From Phaeosaccion multiseriatum (lineage: Eukaryota; Ochrophyta, other classes), in the NCBI GenBank assembly GCA_965112735.1, contig OZ218959.1, positions 1,798,001-1,862,000 of the forward strand: 64,000 nt of DNA. The letters run 5' to 3'. This document shows, one piece after another, positions 49,279 to 61,057 of the stretch. The stretch's first letter is position 1. Every line of letters starts with the position of its first letter. The notes beneath the pieces are model-generated. The model saw only the letters and a list, made by a program, of their open reading frames with translations. It ran no database searches and was not told where the DNA came from. A program made the translations under genes and the position numbers.

Positions 49279-51759
49279 GTTAAGAGTCCGAGGGAGAGGG
49301 AGGGTGCGTGTAGTACGTAGTCCCCAAGTTGTCGTGAAGAGTGGGAGAGGAGGTAAGTGTCGCGGTCCTCTCCTCGCCCTCTTGGAGTGTGGGGCGGGGA
49401 CAACTCGACACTAGAGGGAGACTGTTGGACCCCCGTCCCTCCCTTCTCCCCTCCGTACCACCACCACCTAGTGACCCTAACATCGACAGCCCCTCTTCCC
49501 ACCCCCCTCACGCGTCCCTTAACGGTCTCCCTCTTCAGGTGGCATACGCGGACTATAGCGCCGCTCCTTGGACCATTCCCATGGGGGGCTTGCTAAATGC
49601 TCACTCAAAGTGCGAGGACATCAATGCCGACCACGTGAAGATCATCACCCTCGCCAATCTCATCAAGGTAGGGGAGGGAGGGAGAGAGGGAGAGAGGGAG
49701 CGAGCGAGCGAGGGAGGGAGAGAGGGTGTGGATGCAGCCGAGGTGGACCGCAAACACCCCCATCGTTCAAATTTGATGACTTACTCAACACCACATACCC
49801 CCCACTGGGAATGGATATCTCTCCTCTTTCTCCTCTCTGACAGGTGCTGGAGAACGATGACGTCACTCCAATCGAGCCCACGGGCTTCATCTTCCACGAG
49901 ACACGATGTGGCAGCACGTTAGTCGCCAACATGCTTGCGAGTGTGCCCAATCACCTCATGTGGTCGGAGAGCACGGGGCCTTGGAAGGTGAGGGAGGGAG
50001 GACAGAGGGAGGGGAGGGGGGGACGGAGACACACAGAGAGAGAAGAATAGGGAAGACATGGAGTGCTAACTTTCATTCCCACTTCTCCTTCTCTTCCGCC
50101 TCCGCCTCCGCCTCCGGGGGACGGAGACAGAGAGAGAGAATAGGGAAGACATGGAGTGCTTACTTTCATTCCCACTTCTCCTTCTCTTCCGCCTCCGCCT
50201 CCGCCTCCGGGGGACGGAGACAGAGAGAGAGAATAGGGAAGACATGGAGTGCTTACTTTCATTCCCGCTTCTCCTTCTCTTCCGCCTCCGCCTCCGCCTC
50301 CTCCGCCTCCTCTTCCGCCTCCGCCTCCTCCTCCTCCTCCTCCGTCTCCTCCTCCTCCTCCTCCCCCTGACCAGATCATGCACAGTTGCGCCAACTGCAG
50401 CGTGCGGCAACAAGCCGCGTACTTCAAGGTCGTGGCCGCTGTGATGGGCCGCAGCAAGGACCGAGAAAAACTCTTCTTCAAGTTCCAGAGCTCCGAGGAG
50501 ATTGATGTGGCCACGGAAGCTTTTCCAGACACGCCTTGGGTCTTCTTCTACAGAGACCCTGTGGAGGTGATTATGAGCCGGCTCGGAGCCCAGCGTATAG
50601 GCATGGAGGGGGGCGACACTGAAACCGTCGAACAGAGTCTCAGGTATGTGTAGAGGGTGTGTGCTGTGTGTGTGTGAGAGAGAGGGAGAGAGGGTGCCTG
50701 TGTATTGTGCAAGCATGTGTGGGAGAGAAGAGTCCGCAACAAAGACTTCCCTCCTCCTCTAGGTCCCTTAACACACACGCACACACACACACACACATAA
50801 CCCAAGCCACGGAACCCCTGACATGGCCTGACCTACGCCCCAAACCCTGACCATTGACTGACCGTTAATGGCCATTGAATGATCATGATTAGGGCGAGGC
50901 AGAGAGCCAAGGGCGCCGCCTCTCGCGAGAAGAAGGCGGCGACGATGCTTGCCAAGTACTGCCGCAAGGCCATCGATGCGGAGGCCAAGCGGCCGGGTAA
51001 CGGCATCATGGTCGAGTATACGCACCTGCCCAGCGTGGTGGTGGACTACATTCTGCCCAGGTGAGCATCGCGAGTTTTCAGTTTCAATATCCAAGGTCTA
51101 AGGTCCAGCTCACTCACTCTCTTTTTTCCCTTTGGGGTAAAAGGGCCCTTCACTATCCGCCCCATTCACCACCCACGTATCCACTCATTGGTCACCCATT
51201 AACGACCCATTCCCCACCCGTTATTTACCCACCTACGACCACCCTCATCGCCGAATAGGCACTTCGACGTGCAGCTGGACGAGGCCGAGCAAGACGCCGT
51301 TGAGTACGCCACCACCATGTATAGCAAGGCCAACGTCTCGCCGGCAAAGGCCGAGGCAGGGACAGCTGCTGCCCCCCCTGCTGCTGCTGCTGCTGCTGCC
51401 GCCGCCGCTGCTGCTGCTGGTGGCTCCCCGGGGACAGGGGATGGCGGCAAGGGCTTTTCCGACGACAAGGAGGTGAAGCACAAAGCGGTGCGTAAGAGAG
51501 AGAGAAACAGAATGGAGGTGGGGGGGCGGGGGGAGGAGGAAAGAGGAGAGAGGATTTGTTTGACAAGACAGGACAGCTCAAGTACCGTTGCCACCCACCC
51601 CCCCCTCTAACTCTCTCCCTCTCCCTCTCTGTTGCTCCGACCGACTGATATCCGCAGGCGAGCGAGGGGGTGAAGAGGGCAGCGAGGGATATCCTCGCAC
51701 CCCTGTACTACAAGCTCAAGTCCATGGAGTTTTGGCAGGACGACCTGACCCAGAGCTGA
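47825..51759 (+). CDS. Sulfotransferase-like type II membrane protein
   Basis: Nine exons in phase: 47825-48015, 48287-48761, 49072-49188, 49539-49667, 49844-49987, 50375-50643, 50893-51060, 51259-51487, 51658-51759, encoding 607 residues. A basic cytosolic tail is followed by one membrane anchor (TAALVFGAAVAALCLLF, about residues 45-61) and a charged stem. The catalytic part resembles PAPS-dependent sulfotransferases: FIFHETRCGSTLVANMLA fits the 5'-phosphosulfate loop (RxGST core) and WVFFYRDPVEVIMSRL the 3'-phosphate site (RDPxxxxxS). The membrane anchor suggests a Golgi enzyme, fitting algal sulfated glycans, but the substrate cannot be read. A poly-Ala run (about 15) lies in exon 8. The acceptor at 50892 is weak, but it keeps frame and avoids the stop reached with the alternative at 50760. 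Confidence 0.8.
50045..50325. repeat. 93-bp minisatellite in intron 5 of the sulfotransferase-like gene
   Basis: Near-perfect units start at 50045, 50138 and 50231. Each begins GAATAGGGAAGACATGGAG and ends in a (CCGCCT)n and GAGACAGAGA stretch. The third unit runs into a longer (CCTCCG)n tract before the exon 6 acceptor. Confidence 0.92.
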
Positions 51760-52819
51760 GGCAGCACAGCTGAGGCACAGCTGGGCGAGAGCACAGCCTG
51801 TGCGTTGTACAAATGGAGCTTTGGCAAGGATGGCGCTGAGCGAGAGCAGCTGAGCTGAGCTGAGCTGAGCTGAGCTGCTGCATTGCGTGGACAGGGGACA
51901 AGAGACAAGGCACAGAACGTATTATTTTTAGGATCTGTGAGGCTGAAGGTGCTGAAGTCTTGATTAATTTTGATTGCTTAATTAACTTATGCTATCTCGT
52001 GTTGCTTCCTTACAAACAGGGGAGAGCCTTGGTGATAATTTACAAACCAGAGCCTCTTCTTCACTCTCGTGGAGAAATGTTTGTGGTCCTCCCTCTCTCC
52101 CTCCCTCCCTATTCTGACTTCCTACTTTATTGTATAAAAAAAGGTTCTATGTGTGTGTGTGAGTGCGTGCGTGCGTGCGCGTCGTGTGCCCCGGGTGGGG
52201 GCAACAGGGTTACATGTATCGGGTGGGAAAGAGGGGGGGGGGGGGGTGCGTGCGGGTTGGCGGGTTGGGGTACTTCAGTAGGACGTACCCCTCTGACCTC
52301 TATGCAAGACTGGAAGAGCCTTGCGTTTCAGGGCATTCACGACGCAATCCAAGCCAAACACACCCCCCTCCATCCTGTAGCCTCCCTCTTTTTCTTCTTC
52401 TTCGTACGCTTCCTCTTCCTCCTCCTCTTCTTCTCCTTCTTGTTGTTGTGGTTCTCCTCCTCCTCCTTCTTCTTCTTCTTCTTCTTCTTCTTCTTCTTCT
52501 TCTTCTTCTTCTTCCTCCTCTTCTCCTCCTTCTTCATCATCTTCTCTTTCTCTTTCTTCTTCTTCTTGTTCTTCATCATCATTATCTTCTTCTCTTTCTC
52601 CTTTCCCGGTCTTGTTGTTCTTCTTGTTCTTGTTCTACTTCTCCTTCATCATCTTTTCTCCTTCGTACTCTTCCCCTTCCATAATCTCAGTCTCTTTTCT
52701 TCTCCTGATCACGTCATTAGCGATTCAAGGGAGGGGGGCAACGAGATGCGTTAACTCCCCAACGGCGGCAGTGGTGCTGATGCTGGTGCTGATGCTGATG
52801 AATACGTCCGTTTGGGGCT
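51760..52819. other. Convergent intergenic region with CTT and GCTGA repeats
   Basis: No gene is supported. It has five to six AGCTG pentamers at 51849-51880, an AT-rich patch at 51918-51990 and a long (CTT/TTC)n tract at 52385-52640. The tract creates Leu/Phe- or Lys-rich open frames on the two strands that are not credible proteins. Confidence 0.6.
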
Positions 52820-55191
52820 TCAATATCTCTTTCGCCGCGAGAGCTTGGTGCTCCCCACTCCACCGTTACCACCCCCACCACTCCCACCTCCAACCCCCGC
52901 CCCCGCCCCCCCCCCACCACCACCACCACCACCACCGCCGCCGCCGCCTCCACCACCGCTCCCATGGCCATAGCCCAGCATGGGTCCTCCTCCCAAGCCG
53001 AGGCCGCTTGCACCCGAGCCCAGCCCGCCCAAGGAGGCAGAAAGCGAAGACGTGATCGATTGTCTGCGTGAAGCCGAGGAGACCGTGGAAGACGAGCTGC
53101 TGAGCCGACGGCAGAAGTTGCGTTGGTCACGACGTAGCGTACTCTTGGTGCTGACCCTGCTCGCTCTGCTGAGCCGGCTGTTGATGGTGCACAGGGTGTT
53201 TTGACTCGTCAGGCTGCCCGTGGAGGGTGAAGGAGCCAGAGGCATGGAAGAGGCCGAGTTTTTCCTCTCCGCTCCACCGATGCCGGTGATGCTGCCTGGT
53301 GAAGGGTAAGGGTTTTGGTTTTGTTGTGCTCGGCGGCGCTGACGAAGCTGCCGCAGTTGATACTCCTCTTCCTCTTCCTCCTCTCCTCCGAACTCCAGCT
53401 CAAGCCCATACGCGTCGCCGTCAGGGTAGAGCGGTCTTGAGAAGAAGCCCCCTTCGCTCGGGGGCACCAACATCCCCCCTCGCTCGCCCTTCTGCCCGCC
53501 GCTGCTCCTGCCCCTTCCTCCTCCTCCTCCTCCTCCTCCTCCTCCTCCTCCTCCTCCTCCTCCTTCTCCTTCTCCTCCTCCTCCCCCTCCTCCTCCTCCC
53601 CCTCCTCCTCCAGCTCCTCCTGCTGCTCCTTCTCCTCGTCCCACGCTGAGCTCACCACTCGTTCGTGGCCGTCGAGATACCCCACCCCCATACTCACTTC
53701 CATACTCACTCCCATACTCACTCCCCCCCTCCCCCCCCTGCTGTGGTCTTCGCCAAGGAAAAGGCACACTCTTTGGGCGAGGGGGGCAGCTGCGACCGCC
53801 GTTCATCGCGCCTGATTTGGTACCGTAAATTGGGTAATCAGGGCTCCCAGAGCCCCCCAAACCTCCTTGGAAGGTGTCAAGCCCTAATCCGAGAGCCACC
53901 TGCTGCTTGTACTGCCTTCTTGTCGAGCTGTCGTAGAGCACCTCTACAACAGGCAAGCAGAGGATGGGCGGTGTGTGTGTTGGGGGGGTCGGTTGAGTGA
54001 GTGGGGGGGTGAGAGATGGAGCGAGTGAGGAAGGGAGAGAAGAGGGAGAGTGGGAGGGAGGCCAAAAAAAAAGGAGGCGAGAGAGAGAGAGAAGGCAGGA
54101 CAGGCGGGTGAGGGGGGGCGCACGCACCCACAATTGCACCCAAAGACACTTGCAAGCAAGTAGCAGTCCAGTCCACACAACAAAATCTGGCAGCTCCATC
54201 CCCACCCCCCTCCCAATCCTCTCATTCAGTAGCTTACCAGGGAGCCGTGCATAGGCAGCGCTGTGGAGCGACGCGCCCGCGGACTTTGATTTTGCTGACT
54301 GCACAGACTTTTCGTCTCCTCCTCCTCCTCCTCCCGCTCCTCCTCTCCCTCCCCTCCCCCCTCCCCCCACCCCTCCCGCTGCTACGGTCTCGCGCTGCGG
54401 ACCCTCTGGGGATGAGGTGAATCGGCCCTCCAGCATTGTGGGCAGCTTCTCCGCTCGCCTCTTGGCTCCTGCAAAGGCGCGCTGGAGGGCAGCAGAGAGA
54501 CGGGTAACACACGCACGTACACACGCGCACACACACAGACAGAGAGAGAGAGGCGGAGAAAGGGAGAGAGAGAGAGAGAGAGAGAGAGGAAGAGTGATAG
54601 ATAGAGAAGAGACAAAAGAGAGAGGAAGAGAGACAGAGACAGAGATGGAGGCGGAGGGTTAGCGCTCTGGGTGAAAGGGCTCACAAAGCCAGGAGGGGGG
54701 GGGGGTGATCCATCCAAGCTTCGCCAGGAGGAGCGAGAAGCCAAAGCGAAGCGAACTAACTTACGTTTGCACTTGCGCCCCACATTTGGAAGTCCACGTT
54801 CTCTGGGTTGCTCCGTACGATTCTGCCCAGCAGCACGTCGGTGTTCCACGACACGAGGCAGTCGGCGGTGGTGGGGGAGCATACAGCCATACACAACAGA
54901 GTCGCGCTGGCCGAGATGCGGACTGCACGGACGTTGTCGTTACTGTTCACCTGCGGGTGTGGGGGTGGTTATTATAGTAGTTAGTGTAGGTGTGTGTGAA
55001 GGAGGCGGCAGGGAGAGAGAGTATGAGCAAAAAAAGATGGGTGTACCAGATGGTGCTTCGAGGCAGCGACCGCGAAGAGGAAAGCCCCTTCCTCTTGCTC
55101 GTGCATGGAGCCCAGAGAGAAGAAGCGATGACCCATTTCCCCAACAGTAGCAGTAGCAGCAGCACTAAAGAAGCAACCACTCCTGGCTGAA

Positions 55192-55222
<31 letters not shown>

Positions 55223-56128
55223 CACACACAAGTCCACGTACCCACGCACCCTCGAGGACAAGACTCGAACATGCTGCGAGTGTAGTGCCCGTCGCATGCC
55301 CCACTCACCCAACGGCCCAATCAAAGTACCCCAATAGCCTCAACGCCCTTCTCTCGTGTGTGCGTAGTCGGTCGGTCTGATTGTGTGTGTACGCACCTGC
55401 TCCACAATGCTCTGCAGTGCCCTCCATCGCGAGTAGGAGGCAATCTCCAGCGCCGCCCCGTCCCCCACGAGCAGGCAGAGGCTCTTGGTGATGCTCAGGG
55501 CCTTGCTCATGAGGCGGTGTTTGGTGGAGAAGTGCGTCAGTGCCCGTCCCACCAGCTTGCCCGCACCCGCCTATCGTCGTTGGTGTTGTTGTTGTTAGTA
55601 TAGTAGTGGTGGTAGTAGTGGTGAGTGGAATTGAACGAGAGTGGAATGGGGCAAGAGGTCGATCAGCAGTCAGGAGTTGAATGCACCAGGGGAGTGAAGG
55701 AAATACATGAACAAGGCAACTGAATTAAAATAGGCCATTAGTGAAGGAAATGACCACGTAAAATGTCCTAAGTATCACACACGACCCCGCCACACACACG
55801 CACCCCGTGTAGATTGTTGGCCACGGTACGAGCCATGGCAGGCGTGCGAGTGGTTTCCGACCTGAGTTGTCGGTCGCATAGCAACATGTTAGGAAGGTGC
55901 AGCGGCGGGTTAGTGGTACAGCTTGCAGAAGTTCATACAATGACAAGGAGGCGATCATGACAAGCGCAGCGGCACCATCAGCAGCAGCAGCAGCAGCACG
56001 CAGCGGTTGATGATGATATATAGCGGCAAGTCCTCCTACCATTCTGTACGATAGGCGAAAAGCTTTGCGGTGTGTGCCCCACCGGCACGCCGCTTGTGTA
56101 CATGTGTATGCCCCACCCCCAACCCCCA

Positions 56129-56183
<55 letters not shown>

Positions 56184-56560
56184 GGCACACCATTCCACCT
56201 GCACAGAGCCGGGCAAGTAACCTCACTTCCATCCTCCTCCTCCCCCCCTCACCTCAGAGCGCTGGTCAAGAGGTAAAACGAGGCTGCGTGGAGCTCCTCT
56301 TCATAGGGGTGTGCCACGAGCGCTCGCAAGGACACCTGGCACAAGTGAAGCACCTCGCCCTCGACAACGTCATCGCTGAGGGCAAGGCCCACCTTCCACC
56401 AGCCATCGCAGGCTGTGACCGAGCGCTGCTGCTGTCGCTGCCGCTGTCTCTTATCCTCCTCGTCCCCCCTGCCCCCCTCGCCTAGCACATGGTCCTCGGG
56501 TCTCCCTTGGTGGCCCCGATGTTGGTGGGGGGAACGCCTTGATACTGACGAGGACGATGA

Positions 56561-56600
<40 letters not shown>

Positions 56601-57430
56601 CCGGATGAGTATATGGACGGGGACGTGCCAATGCCATCACCAATGCCATCACTGTGGTGATGGCCAGAGGCGAGGGAAACGCTTCCCTCGCTGCTGCGGC
56701 TCAGTCTCTGGCGCTGCTTCATCAGGGGCACCATTGTAGCCAAGGTTGCCGCGAGAAGCTGGGCTGATGCCCGCCTCTTTCGCTTCTTCCCCCCCCCTCT
56801 CTTGGAATCTTGTTCCAAGCCTTTCTGCGCCTGCTGCCGCACCAGCTGCTGCTCCTGCTCCTGCTGCTGCAGTAGAACACTAACCTCCACCACGCGAGCC
56901 AGCAGGTCCAGTGCCCCGCCCGAGAGAAGGCGACTGAGTGGGCCGTCTTGAAGGAATGCCGAGGATAGGAAACGCAACACCACCTGAGTGAGCCGTCCCA
57001 CGCCCTCGTCGTCGAGCCAACAAGTCGCTTCTATGGGCCGACTGCCACTGCCGCCACTCCTACCACTCCCATTCAACCCGCTTCCCCCTTTCCGCCGAGG
57101 GGGCGTTGGCGCTAGCTGTTGTAGTGCACTCTGCAGGTCATGCAGGGCGTCGTGTGCTCGCTGCTCATCACCCGGGGACAGGCGGTTCACCTCGAGCTCG
57201 TCCACGTCCGATCCATCGTCGCCAGTGTTTCCCTGCTTCTCCTCCCCCCTCCTCCTTCCCGCCCCTCCCCTTAGCTCGCTCTCTGGATCCTCGGCACTCC
57301 CACGGCTAGAGGGTGCAGTTTTCTTCTTGGTTTTATTCACCTCCTGCTCCTCCTCCTCCTCCTCCCCCCCCCCGCCCCCCCGACCGCGCCCTGCTCTCCC
57401 ATCGTGTTGATCCTCCTCTTTATCCGTCAT
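52820..57430 (-). CDS. Large protein with helical (ARM/HEAT-like) middle, function unknown
   Basis: Six exons in phase: 57430-56253, 55861-55804, 55570-55397, 54950-54765, 54481-54238, 53943-52820, encoding about 987 residues. The N-terminus is Glu/Gly-rich. It is followed by helices (TQVVLRFLSSAFLQDG, ALDLLARVVEVSVLLQ), a Lys/Arg stretch (GGGKKRKRRASAQ) that may be a nuclear signal, a poly-Ala run, and further helices (VLHLCQVSLRALVAHPY, ALSITKSLCLLVGDGA, RISASATLLCMAVCSP). The helix pattern and spacing suggest an armadillo or HEAT fold. The C-terminal 370 residues are disordered, with EYGSEYGSEYG repeats, a long Gly/Glu run from TCC repeats, a Ser-rich part and a basic end (LSRRKRY). I do not recognise the family. 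Confidence 0.75.
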
Positions 57431-57589
57431 TCCCCTCTCCTCTCTCCTTCTTCTCTCTATAAGACAGCCTCTGAAGCCTGAAAAAAGCTTACGATCATTG
57501 CCCCAGCCCTAAGCAAACTACTTATGCCGAATCCGCCTGATCCCTCAATTGATGGAAAAGGAAAAGAGAAGAGAGAAAAGAAAAACAAA
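57431..57589. promoter_or_regulatory. 159-bp divergent promoter, helical-protein and plastid-protein genes
   Basis: Only 159 bp separate the two start codons, so both genes probably share one regulatory region. No consensus element is obvious. Confidence 0.5.
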
Positions 57590-58572
57590 ATGAGAAGAAT
57601 TGGCAGCTTCGTAGTCCTCCTTTCTTTGGCAGCAGTGGCATCTGGATTCTGTCCTCCCTCTTCGAGCATCTCTCAACGGAGAAATACAGCTGCTGCACGG
57701 AGACCCGCCGCCGCACTGTCAGACACAACCTCAACCCAATCTCCAAAACACAAACTCTCAGACGAGCCTTTTAAGCAGTATGAATCCACTTCAGATGGGG
57801 TCAAAGGCCTTGTTGGAGGTGCGTGTTGAGAGCATGCTTGCAGAGGCAGTGAGCTGAGCAGGCCAATGGTATGCTCCTGTCCTCCTTCTCATCGCCCCCT
57901 CTCTCTACTCCTTCTCTTCTTCTCCCTGCTTCCCATCTACCGCAGGGCTGACTGCACTCTTTAACATCGGTGGAGTAGCCGCCGCTACTAAGCCAACGAC
58001 GGTGACAGCAGGGCCGACGCTGGAGCTTGAAAGGGTGGTGAAGGACATCGAAGGTGGGTTGCTTGTGACGTTGTTTCCTTTCCACCCCCCTTCTTCTCTG
58101 GCTTTGATTACTCACGCCCTCTACCAACCCCCCCAATCCCCCCCCCCCTCCTCCTCCTCCTCCTCCTCCTCCTCCTCCTCCTCCTCCTCCTCCTCCTCCT
58201 CCTCCTCCTCCTCTGGCTTGTTTGCTGGTCCCCTCGCCCCCCCTCCTGTTTGTTTGCACACCACCTTCTCCCCCTCCTCCACCTCTCTGATTTTGCTCCC
58301 CCCCCCCCTTAACATCACCCCGCCCTTCCCTCTCTCTCGCTCTCTCCTGCCTGGGGCCAACACCCACAGACGACTATGTCGTGAACAACTACCTTGTGAG
58401 TGGAGAAGGGAGGCACCGAAAGGTTTCAATCGACCGTAATACCTCTGGCCTATAGCGAAGTTCAGGCGAAGGCACACGCGTCCGATTCCCCCCCCTGTGG
58501 CTGCTGCTTGCTGCTGGTGTTGTTGTTGTTGTTGTTGTTGTTCTTGTTGTTGGTGTCGTCGTCGTTGTGTTC

Positions 58573-58616
<44 letters not shown>

Positions 58617-59751
58617 GACTCTCGCCTTTGTCTCCCCTCCATTGCGCGTGTGTGTACGTGTGTGTGGGTGCGTGTGTACTCATGGAATCGATGGACGCGT
58701 CCGGCTGCAGTGGACGGGCAAGATCTCGGAGGAGATCTTTGATGAAGAGTGCGTATTCACAGACCCCACGCTTTCTTTCCAGGGCCTCTCCACCTACAAG
58801 AAGAACATTAAGAACCTGCAGGTGGGTCCGAGGGAGGGAGGCAGGCAGGCTTGTGGGGAAAGAGCGACGGGTGGGTTGGGGGGGGGGGGGGGCTGGCAAT
58901 GGACGGAATGGGAGGGGATGGAGAATGCTCGCTGCTGCTGTGCTGCTCCTACGGACATCCAGTCCAAGAAGAATGCTTCTGTTTCTGTTTCTTTGTTCGA
59001 GACCATCGTAGTAACCGAAACTCCCTTCCTTCCTTCCTTCGTTCGTTTTTTCGTGCACTCCCTCCCAGTGGCTCGTACCACGCTTCATGAAGGAGGCAAA
59101 CTCGGAGTTGTACGCCATTGAGTTTGATCAAGAGGTTAGTCATGGGGGGCGGGAGGGAGAGTGAGAGAGAGATACACAGAGACAAAGAGAAGGAAGACAA
59201 GGAGGAAGCGAGGAAGAGTAGTGTGTGTGCCCATGGCTTTTGAAAAGCTCTGACCGAAGCAGGTCATGTCCTCCCCCTCCCTATAGCTTGGGATTGAAAG
59301 CCGAATCATGTGACCACCAAACCCACCTGTTTGCTCCCTCCCTCCCTCCCTCCCTCCCAACTAACTTAAACTAAAACTGTGCTACACACTGTGCGTGCAG
59401 ACGTCCCGCGTGTACACCCGGTGGCGCATGTATGGCGGTTTGAAGCTGCCTTGGCAACCCAGAATAGATGTCATAGGCCGCACCCGGTGAGTACAGTGAG
59501 TAGTATATACAAGAAGTGGAGGTGGGTAGGACGCAGGAAGTAGTATCTCACTTAGTCATTCACTCACGCCCACCATGGCCCACCCTGGCCCACCCACGTG
59601 CCGTCATCCCCCTACTTAACCTTCCTACAGCTTCACTCTCTCTGCCGAGAGGGGCAACCGGGTGGTTGCGTACGACGAGATTTGGGAAATGGAGGCCGCC
59701 GATGCCCTCCTGCAGATCATCACACCCGCGGGGGGGCAAGAGGACAAGTGA
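57590..59751 (+). CDS. DUF2358-like (NTF2-fold) protein with plastid-type bipartite leader
   Basis: Seven exons in phase: 57590-57818, 57946-58053, 58370-58395, 58711-58821, 59069-59134, 59401-59486, 59631-59751, encoding 248 residues. The start MRRIGSFVVLLSLAAVASGF is a signal peptide with Phe right after the likely cleavage site. A Ser/Arg/Ala-rich transit-like stretch follows, as in complex-plastid algae. The mature part (TGKISEEIFDEECVFTDPTL, FQGLSTYKKNIKNLQ, RVYTRWRMYGGLKLPWQPR, AYDEIWEMEAADALLQ) resembles the DUF2358 family of plant plastids and cyanobacteria, whose function is unknown. Exon 3 is only 26 nt. The next intron (58396-58710) carries a (GTT)n tract and the one before exon 3 a (TCC)n tract. 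An upstream in-frame ATG at 57524 would spoil the signal peptide. Confidence 0.85.
58149..58616. repeat. (TCC)n and (GTT)n microsatellites flanking a 26-nt exon
   Basis: A TCC run at 58149-58212 lies in the intron before the tiny exon 58370-58395, and a GTT run at 58516-58616 in the intron after it. Confidence 0.9.
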
Positions 59752-61057
59752 ACTCGGAGGGGGAAGCGGGGGAGGAAGGGAGGGCCTTGATTCGTCCTTC
59801 CTGCCCTCCCCCACCCCCCCCGCCCCTCTGACCCTCTCGAGGGTTGCTGTGTTGCAACATACGGCGGTCCGGCCAACGACGTTGGCCTGGGCTGACTGGT
59901 CGGAGTTTGGCAATCAAGACGCGCTATGATCGATGGACCAACACAACGGCATGCAACTGTTATTGTGGTGTAGCTGTTGTCGTGGTGGTCCTTTGTGGTG
60001 ATTGTGGGCGGACCGAAGAGAAAGAGCCCAGCGAGGACGCCCGCCCGGTCTCATGCGCAGCACGACGCGGCGCAGCGGCGGGTTTTTAACCCCCCCCCCC
60101 CCCCCGAGCCGCTCCCATCCCGGGACGGGCTACGCTCTTCGAGGCGTACGGGCCGGAGACGTAGGCAGCTAGAGCGGAGCGCCAAAATAGAAACGGCCCC
60201 TCTCTTCCTGGGCTTAGTATTCTCAGGTACAATTGATCGGATACGGACGGATGGATACGGGACTGGGGTCGCTGTCTGTTTTGGCAAGTTGAACCTTGGC
60301 GTCCACACTCCCACTCCTCCACTCCGTAGGCCGCTGATACTCATAGAATATTCCCCTCTCCATCCACCCACGCAACTCCTCTACTCTCTCCACGTACAGT
60401 ACGTTCGTTGTAAGTAAAAAAAAAAAAGAGAAGGGGGGAGCGCCACGTGTCATGGGAAAAATGAAAAATGTCCATGGTTTCGATTCCCATTGGCGGGTAT
60501 TTTTTTCGCCCTTTTTAGTTCTGGTTTTGAGCTCACTTTTCGTCTTCGCCTCTGCCTCACAACTCAAATGCCCTCCCACTAATAAGAAGAGGGACGTCCT
60601 CCGCGGGGCTTTCTCCACCCTTTCGGACATCGTCTAGAGACGTGATCCAAGGCACTATGACGGCGCGTTGAGGCCCCCCCTGCCTCGCCCATGTGAGTCA
60701 GAAATGGCCGCTCCGCAATTACCAGTGCATGCAGTAGATGGCACTGGATTGAGCGGAAGGTAGACCTTTCCAACTGTCGCTCTTCTCCCTCGCCTTGGTT
60801 CTTGGATATAAACCTGGGACTGAAGGGCGGAGGGCATCTCTTGCTGCTGTAGAGGCTGGTTCGCGAAAGTCGCACACCCCCTGCTTAACAAAGCGTCTTT
60901 TCCGCCGCCCCTCCACTCTTTCCCTTCCCGCCTTATTTTATTTCTGCTTCTCTGTCACAGAGTGGACCGTGTGCGAGCCGTGGGGGTGTGGGGCCTCCTC
61001 CAACAACAAGCGATAGTAGCAACACAAGTAGGAGGAGCGGGAGAGGGGGGGGGGAGC
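59752..61057. other. Intergenic and 5' UTR of the sirtuin gene, with probable 5' UTR intron
   Basis: A strong acceptor (pyrimidine tract then CTGTCACAG) ends at 60960, and a GTGAGT donor lies at 60693 after GCCCAT. Splicing 60693-60960 adds no in-frame ATG, so this looks like a 5' UTR intron. A C run is at 60091-60105 and an A run at 60417-60427. No RNA gene is seen. Confidence 0.5.
60452..60637 (+). CDS. Possible small secreted peptide ORF
   Basis: A 61-codon ORF has a hydrophobic core (FFSPFLVLVLSSLFVFASAS) that resembles a signal peptide with a cleavable end, then a short charged tail. No homology or splice context supports it, and it lies just upstream of the sirtuin 5' UTR. It may be chance. 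Confidence 0.2.
   Translation: MGKMKNVHGFDSHWRVFFSPFLVLVLSSLFVFASASQLKCPPTNKKRDVLRGAFSTLSDIV

Noticed and set aside
50045-50325. Regular repeats as a CRISPR-like array
   Set aside because: Units are directly contiguous with no unique spacers and lie in a eukaryotic intron.
50760-50850. Alternative exon 7 start of the sulfotransferase-like gene after CTCTAG
   Set aside because: It leads to a CA-repeat translation and a stop; the acceptor at 50892 keeps the frame into a normal protein sequence.
52337-52754. Lys-rich and Leu/Phe-rich ORFs
   Set aside because: Both strands of the same CTT tract are open; no protein-like sequence.
60470-60490. GGTTTCGATTCCC as a tRNA B box
   Set aside because: No matching A box or cloverleaf can be drawn upstream.
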